Origin: Adiantum capillus-veneris
Taxonomy: Eukaryota > Streptophyta > Polypodiopsida > Polypodiales > Pteridaceae
DNA: 64,000 bases
Assembly (NCBI GenBank): GCA_014529385.2
Contig: CM043969.1
Span: forward strand, 25,189,946 to 25,253,945
Reading direction: 5' to 3'
The first letter of the stretch is position 1. The number at the start of each line of letters is the position of its first letter. Positions 1-10,794 of the stretch are shown here, in pieces. Below the pieces are notes generated by a model. It searched no databases. It saw nothing but the letters and a program-made list of their open reading frames with translations, and was not told the DNA's origin. The position numbers and the translations under genes were made by a program.

Positions 1-8
1 CCAATCCG

Positions 9-1562
9 ATGCCTAGAATAAGAGGAAAAAATCAATTCCTAATGCTAGTAAAGGCTGAAGATTGTGTTAAGGATAAGATTTCTGGAAGAATGAGAGGCAG
101 TGATCAAAAGAGCTTACGAAAAGACAAAAGAGGCTCAAGAAATCAAGTTCAAAAGAATGGAATGAAAACTGAAACAGAAAAATCAGAAAAGAACAAGCGC
201 AACAGAGAATACACGGAGTCCAAGTTAGAACGTAGAAACAAGTACAGAGAGCTCAAGAAAACTCTGAAGGAAGTTTGGATGACAGAAATTGAGAGTGGAG
301 AGGAAGAAAACGTCAGAATCAGGGAAAACATGGATGTTCCCTCTCACTATAAGAAATTCACAAAAGAGGATAGGAAGGTGATATTAACTCCACCTATTCG
401 AGAGAGGAAGGAGAACGAATCTTATGACGGACCGGAGGATGCAAAAAGAGTTGATTTAGCAGCTCCAGGTGAGACGCCTAGACCGGTGTACATAGCCACA
501 GATTTGTCTCCAAGCGAGGAAGAGAGACTTTTGAGTCTTCTCAGAGAGTACAGGGATGTTTTTGCATGGTCTTATAAGGACTTAAAGGGAGTTGACCCAT
601 CGATATGCCAACACTCAATCCCACTGAAACAAGACGCAAAGCCTAGCAGACAGAGACCATACACATATAATGATACTTTTGCTAAGCGAATCAAGGAAGA
701 GATAGATAAGCTAATGGAAGCTGAATTCATATACGAGATTGAACACACTGATTGGGTATCTCCGATTGTGGTAGTACCTAAGAAGAACGGAAAACTCCGG
801 GTGTGTGTCAACTTAAAGAAAGTGAATGCTGCAACAATTAGGGACAATTATCCCCTGCCGATAACTGATCATGTTCTAGAGCGTGTATCAGGGAAAACAA
901 CATACTCCTTTCTTGATGGTTTTTCAGGATATAACCAGCTAGCCATAGCACTGGAAGATCAACATAAAACAGCTTTTGCAACGGAGTGGGGAATTTATGC
1001 TTATCGGGTTATGCCTTTTGGTCTAACCAATGCTCCCGCAACCTTCCAGAGGCTGATGACGCATGCTTTCAAAGCATACTTAAGGCTGTTTCTAGAAATC
1101 TACATGGATGACTTATGTGTACATTCTCTACTGAGAGATGAGCATCTAGAACACCTAAGAAAAGTATTTGAGAAATGTAGGACATATCGCATTTGTCTCA
1201 ATCCTGAGAAATGTGTGTTTATGGTCCGACAGGGCAGAATTCTGGGACATATTGTCTCACAAAACGGAATATCCACGGATTTAGAGAAGATAAAAGTTAT
1301 AGTGGATATGCCTAGACCAACCAATGCGAAACAAGTACAGAGCTTTATGGGACATTGTGGATATTATAGACGATTCATTTACATGTACGCTATAATAGGC
1401 CAACCACTTTACAGGCTAATAGTGAACTTTGAATGGACAGAGGAGTGTGAGGAATCGTTCAAGAAATTGAAAGAGGCACTCATTACTGCTCCAGTCTTGA
1501 AATCACCAGATTGGGAGAAGATATTCCATGTGCACATAGATGCTTCGGCATATGCAATATGA
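9..1562 (+). pseudogene. pol: E1 pol, N-terminal part: linker, reverse transcriptase, start of RNase H
   Basis: Copies element RNA into DNA inside the virus-like particle. Residues 1-130 are a lysine/arginine/glutamate-rich linker; the first Met is only the first in the window. RT follows, with SPIVVVPKKNGKLRVCV, LDGFSGYNQ, PFGLTNAPATFQR and the catalytic YMDDL (codons near 1101-1115), and then the RNase H start with HIDAS. The ORF ends at a TGA (1560-1562) inside RNase H where glycine is expected. The same frame stays readable as RNase H to about 1660 before a frameshift. So this is one polyprotein with the 1664-4879 segment, interrupted by a nonsense codon and a frameshift, not a separate gene. 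The minus-strand ORFs over this stretch are shadows. Confidence 0.85.
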
Positions 1563-1663
1563 TGCATTCTGGCTCAGCCAGAAGGAGGAAACATGGATTT
1601 TCCTATCTGTTACGCCAGTCGACAGCTCAACCATGCAGAGAAGAATTACACCACAACAGAGCG

Positions 1664-4600
1664 AACGGATTAGGAATGATCTATGCTGTGAAGAAATTTC
1701 GGCATTATCTTCTAGCCAACAAGTTTGTGTTTTTTACGGATCACCAAGCCTTGCTCTACCTAGTGAATAAACCATGCAATACCGGGAGAATAGTGAGATG
1801 GTTCATTATCTTACTGGAATTCGACTTCACGGTAGTAGTAAAGAAAGGAAAAACACATCTTAGAGCTGATCATCTTTCGCGATTGACGAATGGAGAAGAC
1901 CCTATAGGAGTAGATGACGACATGCCAGACGCGTACTTGTTCAACATAGAAATGATACCGAAGTGGTCTCAAAATGTCGTTAACCTATTAACCTATGGAG
2001 GAGAGTTCGATAGAAGAGAATACAACCTGAAATATATTGCTATTCAGCAATCCAAGAATCTTCAATTGGTTGCAGGAAGGTTGTATCAATTGGGAAATGA
2101 TCATGTTTTACGACTATGCATCAATCCTGAAGAATATAATATATATCTGCGCGAAGCACATGTTCAGGAATGTGCATTTCATTGTTCAAGAAGGAACACA
2201 TATAGGAATTTGTTACAATTGGGAGTCTATTGGCCAGGAATGAAAGAAAGCGTACATGAATATGTCACTGTATGTATTGTATGTTCATCAAAACCGCCAG
2301 CCGAGTATTCGACATTATATCAGATAATGATCGCTCCAGAATGGAGTCAGTATATTGTTGAATATATCACAAATAGAACTTTCCCAGAAGGAACGTCAAA
2401 AGCTCGTCAGAAATCTGTAGAGACAGAAGCTAGAGATTACGCTGTAATAGGAGATCAACTCTATAAGAGAGGTAAAGACAACCAGCTTAGGATTTGTGCA
2501 TCAGAGTCTGAGTATGTGATAATCCTGGAGCAAGCTCATGGAGGAGTAGGTGGAGGCCATTTCTCAGGTGATAAGACAACAAAACTTGTCTTAGCCCCAG
2601 GAATATGGTGGCCAACATTACATATGGACGCTGAGGAATACGTTAAACGGTGTGATGACTGTCAGCGGACCAAAGTACCACTTAAAAGAGATGATATGCC
2701 GCTTAGACCAATGATGGGGGCAAGAGCTTTTGCAAAATGGGGGATTGATTATGTCGGACCCATTTCACCTCCTGCATATAAGACTCATGCACAATACATC
2801 ATTGTGGCTACAGACTATCTAACAAAGTGGGTCGAAGCAAAGGCAACTCAAAAAGCAGATGCCAGGACCACGGCACAATTTCTATATGAATACGTCTTTG
2901 TACGATATGGATTGCCAATAGAAATTGTGAGTGATCGAGGCACACATTTTATAAATGAAGTGATAAAGATCCTTCTAGATGAATTCATGGTAATCCATAG
3001 GAAATCAGCCCCGTATCATCCACAAGCAAACGGACAAGCTGAAGCAACAAACAAAACCATATGCACGGTCCTTACGAAGATTGTATCTGAGTCGAGAACT
3101 GACTGGGACCAGAAGTTGCATTCAACATTATGGGCATATAGGGTAGCATATAAAACATCAATAGGAACGACCCCATATAACATGGTTTTTGGGCTAAATG
3201 CTATCTTACCAATAGAATTCTTGATTTCAACCTTAAGGGTGGCTAAGGATCTAGAGTGGACAGGGCACGAGCTCTCTGATAGAATAGATGACCTGGAAAA
3301 GCTAGACGAGCTTCGCCTAAAAGCAGTAGCTTCCATCTACGCTCAAAAAAGGCGACAAAAGGAATTTTTTGATAAGCATGTGCGGACTAAAGAGTTTAAA
3401 GTTGGGGACTATGTCCTAGTTTACACTCTGAAACAGCATGCTAAGAAGCTTAAAAAGCGAGGGATGGGACCTCTGGTGATTAAAGATCTATCACCAAGTG
3501 GAGCCGTCAAGCTTGCTACATTAGACGGAGAAGAAATGCCCAATTGGATTAGTGGATGCAGAGTGAAAAAGTATCTTTTGCCGCTAACCCAAGACATGCT
3601 TCTCAAAATACATCAAGAAAAGCCGCGTGTCCAAAAAAAGAAAAAGATTGAGGAGGAAGCGCAAGCTGAGGCGAAGGAAAGAATGGAGAAAAGAAGACTA
3701 CTGCGTCAGAAACAGCGCAATGAAGGAGCAATACGAATAAACGCAGTTAGTATAATAACAGAAATGGGGAATGACAAAGAAAAACCCATCATTGAATGCA
3801 AAGTAGGGACCAACCAAATTAAAGCCAGAGCACTATTGGATTCAGGAGCTCAAGCTAACCTACTTTCACTCAGTTTGTATAGACAATTGACAAATGACAC
3901 GAAATTACAAACTGCCAAGCAAGAGTTAAAAAGTTACTCTGAGAACTCAATCAAAACTGTCGGATGCACAGTTTTACATATACAGATTAACCAGTATGTG
4001 TATCCTCATATGTTTTACGTGGTTGAAGACCAAGCTACACAACATCCATTATTGCTAGGACAACCATGGCAGAAGCAATACAATGCAATGATTGACTGGA
4101 GTTCTAAATCAGTGCTTATCAAATACGAAGGTGAAAGTCAATCAGTTAAGTTCACCAAAGGAGCAGAGCCAACTCCAAAGGAAGAATCCACGGACAAGGT
4201 CAAACAACAAACAGAGAAAAAGAAGAAGCAATGGCAACCAAAAGTTTCTACACAACTGGATTGCTTGTCGATGAGGAACTCTCAACATTGGATAAGGAAG
4301 ACAAGCAATAATATAACAGCTCAACCTTGGGATAAAACGGAGTCAACGTTGGTATGGAGACCAAAAAAGGCTGTGCCAGAAAACACAAACAGAGTCTTCA
4401 ATACCAGACAACAGAGTGATCCCCGACAATCAAGGACAGTGAAACAGATCTGGATTCCAAAGAAGTTCATGACGGCACAAAGCTACAGCAAGCAAATTTG
4501 GATCCCAAAGATTTGTAAACAGGAACTCCCTTCAGTACAAGCCACGGAAACTCATAGGTATTTCAAGCCAAGGAAATCAACACACAGAACAAAGCAGGTT

Positions 4601-4879
4601 TGGGTCGCAAAGAGTTTGTGGCAAGCACAAGCAAAGCGGAAGCAGATTTGGATTGTGAAAAAAGACAACAAGGTAACGAAGAATCCATCTACTGATTCTA
4701 CTACCAAATTTCCAAAACCAACCCAAAACCCGACCACCAATCCATCAATCAAACAAAGAGCAGCTTTATTGGAAAGACTGTTGTATCATCGCTCTACAAT
4801 TGCATTGGGAACTTATGACCAAAACAACTACAATGCTTCACCCACAGACACTTCAGTCGTCCGGGAGGACTCAGACTAG
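1664..4879 (+). CDS. pol: E1 pol, C-terminal part: RNase H, duplicated HHCC, integrase, GPY/F, retropepsin-like domain, W-x-x-K repeats
   Basis: Nominally open from 1511, but true homology starts near 1664 (GLGMIYAVKKFRHYLL); the first 50 codons are out of frame with RNase H. In order: RNase H end (FFTDHQALL, ADHLSRL); two HHCC zinc modules (1958-2713); integrase core with D in GIDYVGP (about 2747), D in VSDRGTHF (about 2930) and E in QANGQAEATNK (about 3040); a GPY/F-like module (RGMGPLVI); a basic/acidic linker; an aspartic-protease-like domain (3785-4134); and a basic tail with W-x-x-K repeats, ending at TAG 4877-4879. All 1072 codons from 1664 are open, unlike the neighbouring relics. A protease after the integrase is not the usual Ty3 order (PR-RT-RH-IN). 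Whether a standard protease also lies upstream cannot be seen. Confidence 0.85.
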   Translation, partial: NGLGMIYAVKKFRHYLLANKFVFFTDHQALLYLVNKPCNTGRIVRWFIILLEFDFTVVVKKGKTHLRADHLSRLTNGEDPIGVDDDMPDAYLFNIEMIPKWSQNVVNLLTYGGEFDRREYNLKYIAIQQSKNLQLVAGRLYQLGNDHVLRLCINPEEYNIYLREAHVQECAFHCSRRNTYRNLLQLGVYWPGMKESVHEYVTVCIVCSSKPPAEYSTLYQIMIAPEWSQYIVEYITNRTFPEGTSKARQKSVETEARDYAVIGDQLYKRGKDNQLRICASESEYVIILEQAHGGVGGGHFSGDKTTKLVLAPGIWWPTLHMDAEEYVKRCDDCQRTKVPLKRDDMPLRPMMGARAFAKWGIDYVGPISPPAYKTHAQYIIVATDYLTKWVEAKATQKADARTTAQFLYEYVFVRYGLPIEIVSDRGTHFINEVIKILLDEFMVIHRKSAPYHPQANGQAEATNKTICTVLTKIVSESRTDWDQKLHSTLWAYRVAYKTSIGTTPYNMVFGLNAILPIEFLISTLRVAKDLEWTGHELSDRIDDLEKLDELRLKAVASIYAQKRRQKEFFDKHVRTKEFKVGDYVLVYTLKQHAKKLKKRGMGPLVIKDLSPSGAVKLATLDGEEMPNWISGCRVKKYLLPLTQDMLLKIHQEKPRVQKKKKIEEEAQAEAKERMEKRRLLRQKQRNEGAIRINAVSIITEMGNDKEKPIIECKVGTNQIKARALLDSGAQANLLSLSLYRQLTNDTKLQTAKQELKSYSENSIKTVGCTVLHIQINQYVYPHMFYVVEDQATQHPLLLGQPWQKQYNAMIDWSSKSVLIKYEGESQSVKFTKGAEPTPKEESTDKVKQQTEKKKKQWQPKVSTQLDCLSMRNSQHWIRKTSNNITAQPWDKTESTLVWRPKKAVPENTNRVFNTRQQSDPRQSRTVKQIWIPKKFMTAQSYSKQIWIPKICKQELPSVQATETHRYFKPRKSTHRTKQVWVAKSLWQAQAKRKQIWIVKKDNKVTKNPSTDSTTKFPKPTQNPTTNPSIKQRAALLERLLYHRSTIALGTYDQNNYNASPTDTSVVREDSD
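1958..2713 (+). repeat. Tandem duplication of the integrase N-terminal HHCC module in E1 pol
   Basis: Two consecutive units of 126 codons (378 bp offset). Each starts with P-[K/E]-W-S-Q (Trp codons at 1964 and 2342), continues with a GRLYQLGND or GDQLYKRGKDN segment, and ends with an HHCC zinc finger. The first finger has EAHVQECAFH then CIVC, and the second QAHGGVGGGHF then CDDCQ. Both keep the two His and two Cys, but unit 1 has lost the usual GGH context, so the duplication is old. The HHCC domain normally occurs once and helps integrase bind LTR ends and multimerise. Confidence 0.8.
3785..4134 (+). other. Retropepsin-like aspartic protease domain located after the integrase
   Basis: The domain starts with a beta-strand-rich IIECKVGTNQIKARALL and has the catalytic motif LLDSGAQANLLS (Asp codon 3839-3841). 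It ends with the hydrophobic-glycine motif LLGQPW (about 4050-4068) and IDWSSKSVLIK. These are the two diagnostic motifs of retroviral-type proteases, which cut Gag and Pol into mature proteins as dimers. It is in frame with, and downstream of, the integrase, with no stop between. The catalytic DSG is intact. Activity and any second upstream protease are unknown. Confidence 0.8.
4354..4660 (+). repeat. W-x-x-K repeat tail of E1 pol
   Basis: A basic C-terminal tail carries several copies of a short motif: VWRPKK, KQIWIPKK, KQIWIPK, RYFKPRK, KQVWVAK and KQIWIVKK, spaced 15-30 residues. The repeats lie in a Lys/Gln/Thr/Ser-rich, probably disordered segment. Aromatic-basic repeats could bind RNA or a partner protein; that is inference. 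Confidence 0.6.
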
Positions 4880-6494
4880 GAGGGCGGGAGGTATACAGGA
4901 GCTACAAAGCAGCTACAAGCGGGAAAAACAAAGAAAAACAAAAATTATATTACAAGGGCAGTGTCTTACATGATTTTGTAATTTTTTATGTTTGATTACG
5001 GATATTGATAATATTTATGCCCTTATATACCTTGTTTTGCAACAAGAAGAGATCAAATGATGAATTTGGGTCTCTAGATGTGTAAATATCACTAAATAAG
5101 AGTGTTTTTGGAGCTAAAAAGTGGAAAAAAGTGGTAATCCAAGTCCAGAAATCACAAAGAAGTGTATATTCATATACACAGGGTTACCAGCTATTTATCG
5201 TGTATGTTTGGAATTTTTTGGCTTCAATTTGCTATTTTCTTTTATTTTTATGATTTTCTTAATAAAAATAAAAGAAAAATAAAAAAGCAGGTGAAATGAG
5301 ATCGGAAAAAAGAAAAGAATAGACGGTGATGGTCCTAATGACAAGGGCAACCCAGGATAAAAATTGGGTACAATTCTGAAAAAGTTGCGGAAAGCCCGAA
5401 ATGACAGAATTTTGGCAAAGTGGACAGATTTCTCAGAAACAGGTCAAACGGAGTCCAAATTGAGAAATTTCAAATCCTAAAGTGCATTTCACGATGAGAT
5501 AGGAGCACATGTCAAATTTGGTAACAAGTGATCCGGGAAGCCCGAAGTTAAGTATTTTTCACTTCACTATCAACCTCATTTCCACTATTACTTTCTTGGA
5601 GAGAGCAAAGAGCACACAGGAGCATCCGACCTTCTACCGCCTTCTACGACTGCTACGAGAGCTTAGAGGACACCAGACATGAGAGGTAGACTCGTTGCCA
5701 TAAGCTTTTGATGCTTATCGTTAACTTTTGTCGCGAAAACTCACCAAAACCAAGAAACAAGAGCAGACGGGGAATGGGGAGGAACGCTAGGTAGGGGCAC
5801 AACCGCCTAACCAAACCTTGCAAGAACTTAGAGGTGGGTTACCCTAGTATAGGAGATGAGTTTCTAGCACTCAAAGCTCGAGAAAGAACGACTGGAAAAA
5901 CCCTAGGTCAACAGAGCCTGCAAGAGGCAAACAGAAAAAAGTTGTCGGAACGACACAAAACTTCTCAGGAAGCTTAACAACGTCGAGGTCAATGCAACCA
6001 TGGAGTATCTCCGGGTTTGGATCACCAAAAGTAGGTCGGAACAACCGATTTGGCTGCGGACACACAAAGCGTCATTTTGGCATAACGACTAAAATTGACG
6101 ACCAAATGACATGAAACTTCACAAGCAGCTTCAAATATACATGGATGACTTATGTTTGCAAGCAAAACCCAAAAGAAAGCTGATTCACTTACCGATGGTG
6201 AAAAAGACGCTTTCGGGCAACCAAATGGAGAAAGATAGAGAACGGGGAGCCAAAGTCAAGATCAACCAAATAGGTGGCTTCACAACATATCCAATGAGCT
6301 GGAAATGCAACTCTCGAGAAGAAAAGTTGAAGAAATTCAACTCCAAGGCAAATAGACGACTTCGGAGACTGAAATGCCTATAAGGAGGCTTTTTAGCTAA
6401 ACTGATGACTTTTTAAGTTGAAAACTAGTTAGCAGGGCTTAGGGAACTAGCACAAAGCATTCTTTGCACAAAAAGACCAACATTTCAAGAAAAA
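4880..6494 (+). other. Non-coding spacer of E1 between pol and the palindrome array
   Basis: No convincing ORF. The 90-codon ORF at 6111-6383 is not like any known domain, although it contains an 18-bp stretch identical to the RT YMDDL codons. The spacer starts AT-rich (around 5220-5290) and becomes mixed later. Its equivalent in E2 lies at about 53830-54110. I see no LTR, tRNA or known domain in it. Confidence 0.6.
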
Positions 6495-7368
6495 ACATCA
6501 TACGCGTATGATGTCTCACAGCATGATTTTCACATCCATTTCAACATTTGAGTGCATAGCCTCATTCCACATGTTAATCACATCCTATGAACCAAGTATC
6601 ATGAGAATTGGAGTTAGAAAACCCAAGGAAAGCCAAAAAGACGCAAAGTAGGCCATAAAATTGATTTTTGGTCCTAATTTTGTCAAAATAACTCCAAACT
6701 CATTGAAACTTTGTAGGATTGTTGATTAACACATCTACAAGCTATCTGGAACCAAAAAGCACCATTTTGACACAAAAGACATCATACGCGTATGATGTCT
6801 ATTTGCACTTACAGAGCAAAAAATGCTCATTTGTCATCATACATCCATTATATATATCTAATACATGCTACATATGAAGTTTGGAACCATTTGGTCAGGT
6901 GGATCACCCCATTAGCCCAATTAAGAGAAAATCCTTCATACAAAGCCTATTTTTGTCCCAAATCCAACATATTCAAGTCCAAACCAAGATTTGAGTATAA
7001 ACAGTCCTTCACTAGCACATGGAGAGTCCACAAAACCAATCCCATGAAAAATTGACAAAAAAGACATCATACGCGTATGATGTCTCACTATGTGATTTTG
7101 GCACCTCAGGGCTTCAACCACCAAACAGAAGTGATCTACATGCCATTTGAAGGTGAACCACCAAGTTTTATCCAATTTGGATCATAAAATCCATTTCCCT
7201 TTCAAAATTTTGCCAAGAGCCTGAACTGGACTGAACTGGCCAAAACTTGACCAAATGGGATCCAAACTCAAATCCAAGCATATGATACTCATGTATACAC
7301 TATCAGTTACAAGCACAACCAATATGAAGTCATTCTGACACAAAAGACATCATACGCGTATGATGTCT
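6495..7368 (+). repeat. Four 20-24 bp perfect palindromes at about 284-bp spacing upstream of the E1 second ORF
   Basis: The core is agacatcatacg followed at once by its exact reverse complement, with no spacer and an ACGCGT centre. Copies are at 6495-6514 (20 bp), 6777-6800, 7062-7085 and 7345-7368 (24 bp each). Their centres lie 284, 285 and 283 bp apart. The ten or so bases before copies 2 and 4 (tgacacaaaa) are also shared, and copy 3 has a close variant. The rest of each 284-bp unit is strongly diverged. So this is an old tandem repeat in which the palindrome alone has stayed nearly invariant. The last copy ends 167 bp before the ATG at 7535. Role unknown: a dimeric-protein binding site, an RNA dimerisation/hairpin signal or an internal promoter part are possible. 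Confidence 0.9.
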
Positions 7369-7534
7369 CAAGCATGTTTTTGAGCCCAGTTTGCATATTT
7401 TTTCACCTACATTGCATCCTTAGGCCCTGAATAGCTCATGTTTCAATTTTCAAGTCATTTGAATAGTTAAAAGCTTCATTTCGGCTTTCAGTACTAAAAG
7501 GACGCTAACTTCTGAAATTGGAGTTACAGGATCC

Positions 7535-10500
7535 ATGGATTCCGCTAAGTCATCGGCAACTAAGAGAAAAAGACCAACCATCAAGGATGCTCTTGCAGAA
7601 GCAGAACCTTTTGATATTCCAACAGAAACCCTCAAGCCAACCAAGACTTGGGTGGAGGAAGCAGTACTAGAAAAAGAGGGAATAAAGATCTACCAGGGGA
7701 CTTTCAGAGATCCTCAAGGGAAATCGGTCGATGTACCTATGATCCCACGAGAATTAGTGGATTACAGCAGATCAGAGAACATCAGCAGATACCTGGAAAA
7801 GACTGACCTACCCAGGTTCTTCACCTCGAGACCATCAGGTGTAGACACAAGAAGAGTGTATGAGTTGGCAACATCCATTCAGAAGGATGGGAAAGCCACG
7901 TTGACAGCCATGGATGGAGAAACAGTTGAAGTAGAGATCACTCCACAGCTCATTGCAGATGCATTGAAGTTGCACAACAAAGGGAGTTCTGTCAGAGAAA
8001 GAAGGGAGGCCATAGAGGTCTATGGATCAAAGAAACAAAATACAACCTACGGAGATATGGCAGATCAACGAGCGGCAACCCTTTGCCGATTATACAACCA
8101 GTTTTTCCATGTGTGCAGTAAAAGACCGCAGAAGTATACTACACCACCCCATGCCATTGCGACAACCATCACATGGGCACTGAAGAGAAACATGCCAAAA
8201 GAGGTGAATTATGCTCAATACATCCACGAGCAAGTAATCGCCATGCACAACCAGAAGCCAAAGTACATAGGAGGAGGAGAAATCCTAACAAGAATAGCTT
8301 ATGAAGCTATTGGAGCTAGGGATCAAGGGCCACGGGTTCTCTCCCAGAATGAGTGGCTTAGAGAAGCCGATGAAGAGACAGAACAGCAAGAAGTATCCAA
8401 GAGGGCATCCACAAGAGCACGCCGAAAACTAGAAATAGTTTCAGAACCTGAAGAGGCTGTGGACGAGCCGTTCAAGAAGAAAGCGAAGAAGAAGGCTGAT
8501 CCCAAGCAAACCAAAAGTCAAAAAGCCGCAAGAATGGAAAGGCTGGTGGAGCAGTTTAGAGCGGAAAGAGCTCTAAAGGGGGACTTTGAAGAAATGTGGG
8601 TGCCAGACCCCACTAAAGTCGGAACCAGCTCTGCCAGGCCACATGTTGATCAATATGATCAATATATTAGAGCTTATGAGGAGTCGGAGGCCATACTGGA
8701 GCAGCAACCTGTCGAGCCTTATACTGAAGAGGAAGTACAGCTTTTAAAAGCTGAGCTGAAAAAGGACGACAAGGAGAAGAAGGAAGTAGATGAGTCTACT
8801 GAACTTCGAGAGAAAGACGGGCAAGCAAACAAAGGGAAAGCCAAGATGACTGATGACAATCAGCCCTCCTTTACTGATGTACCAAGCCCGAAGAAGACGG
8901 AAATTATTGTGGAGGAGACCACAATAGAAATAGAAACAGAAGTTATGGAAAAGCCGGAGGCCGGGACCAAGGAAAAGGAGATAGATCCAGTTCAGCAAAA
9001 GAAAGATGATTATGAGGATCTGGTAGCAATCGGATACAGTGAAGAAGAGGCCCTGGAGGCAGTTTATGGGATATCCCTACGAAAACAAGATGATCGGAAA
9101 GGGACGAAGGAAAAGACAAAAGGTACAATGGAGAGCGAAGAGAAAATGGACGAACAGAACATACTAGAAGAGCCGAAGCCATTGGAGGTGGTGGCAGAAA
9201 GAGCTGTCAAGTTGACAGATGAAGATGAAAAAGACATGCACATGGTGCATGAACTGCTCAGCAAGATTAAAGAAAGATCCAGAGCAAAGGAAGTAGCAAT
9301 TGAGACAGCAAAACAAAAGGAAGCAGAGTTGCAGAAGAAGTTAGAGAATGCTATGACTGAATCTGAAAGTCATAAAGCATCACTCTACGACGCAGAAAAC
9401 GAGAGAGACGGCTTGATACTCCAACTAGCCGAAGCTTCAAGAGAGGTAACAAGTTCACAGGAAGCAAAGGAGAGAATAGAAGATGAGCTGGAGACAAAGT
9501 TGTTATACTCAGGACCACCCCTAGAGCTAGCAGAGCAGGAACAGAACAAGAGGGAGCCCTCGTACCAGCTCTGGAAGATCAGGTCAGAAGTTTGCAAAGA
9601 GAGCTAAGGTTAGAGCAAGTGCAAAGATTGCACATGGCGGAGGGATCATTGGCTGCAGAGGAGAGGCTCACATCAGAAAACCAAACACTAAGGATAGAAA
9701 ATGAGGCCCTCCGCAAACAGCTCCAAGACCTCAAGAGCAACAAAGAAGAGAAACAGAGCCACCACAAGAAGAAGCAGGGGGAGCAGCCATAGAGCTACCA
9801 GAAACTGGAGAGGCAACCACAATTGAAGATCCAGCCCCAGTTCAAGAAGTGGCCTCGACTTCAGGAATCTCTGAAGAAGAAGAACAAAGGCTCCAGGACC
9901 AAATAGAAAAGTCAACAGAGGAAAGTGCCAAGGCGGAAATGGAATGGGAAAGGAGACTCCTCATCTCCATTAGACTTCAAGGTTTAGACACAAAAGTGCT
10001 CCATGAAGAGTGGATGCAACCCAGCCTGCCTTTCCCTCTGATGAAATTTGAAGTGATAAAGACGAAAAAGAGAATAGAGGAGGAGCAATATGTCGCTCTT
10101 TACGAAGGCGACATCACAAAGGATGAACAATCAAAGAAGATTGTAGATTCTCAACCTAGATGGAGGAAAGGTTGGCTGAACAAATACCCAGCCTACCTCA
10201 TCTACTTGGTAGAGGCTCCAAAGGAGATTCGGGAGGATGCAACCCTCTGCCCGGTGCCAAGAGTCAGAAGCTGGAAAGAGCATGGCAGGATTGCAGAAAA
10301 GAAGCCAAATTGGATTAATTACCCAAGGATGCCAGGACCAAAGGCAGGAGAGAGAATAGGTAAAGCCTACATGGTGAAAACCCTAACGGGCACCATCAAA
10401 CTCTTTACTGGCTCTCCTGACCTTTCGTGTCAGATGCTAAAGAAAATCTGCAGGACTCTCTTAGCATGCATTGAAGTGTTCGCGCCAGATAAAGCCACTA

Positions 10501-10757
10501 CCTCGAGTCTACTATCGACGGCCGACACAGTGACGGATATGATGTATGATCTTTCATTGCAACCATCACCAAAGGTGTTACATCTCTTATACCAAAGAAT
10601 TATGTTTTTGCCTAGCTTCCACATGCAAACATTCGAAGAAGCTTTCTACACCGGTTTTTTCACTCACGAAAGCAAAATATTCGGCCCAACCTTGACCATC
10701 GGCAACCTACGCTACGAGTCACATTTGCAGATGCTCAAGACGACAGGACTCTATTGA
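7535..10757 (+). pseudogene. E1 second ORF (aORF), about 1070 codons, broken by two frameshifts
   Basis: It starts at an ATG 167 bp after the last palindrome. The open pieces are 7535-9607, then about 9545-9792 and about 9755-10757, in three different frames that continue each other: coiled-coil text runs across both shifts (near 9545 and 9755). Architecture: a globular N-terminal domain (residues about 20-260, with ATLTAMDGETVEVEIT and ILTRIAYEAIGA); a long charged linker rich in Lys/Glu; a heptad-like coiled coil (about 560-750); and a C-terminal globular domain with YMVKTLTGTIK, PDLSCQMLKKI and MFLPSFHMQTFEEAF. No protease, RT or integrase motif and no signal peptide. The same layout and motifs occur in E2, so it is a conserved element protein, not a captured stray gene. 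It might be a Gag-like or accessory structural protein; the N-terminal part could belong to the loosely defined putative plant transposon protein family, which I cannot verify. Confidence 0.75.
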
Positions 10758-10794
10758 CCAAGCCTAAAAGTCATGTCAGGGACGACATGAACGC

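Noticed and set aside
6111-6383. Short ORF with YMDDL-like peptide as a second RT
   Set aside because: Only 18 bp match RT; no other RT motif in the ORF.
6495-7368. CRISPR-like regularly spaced repeats
   Set aside because: Spacing of 284 bp, spacers are diverged copies of each other, plant retrotransposon context and no cas genes.
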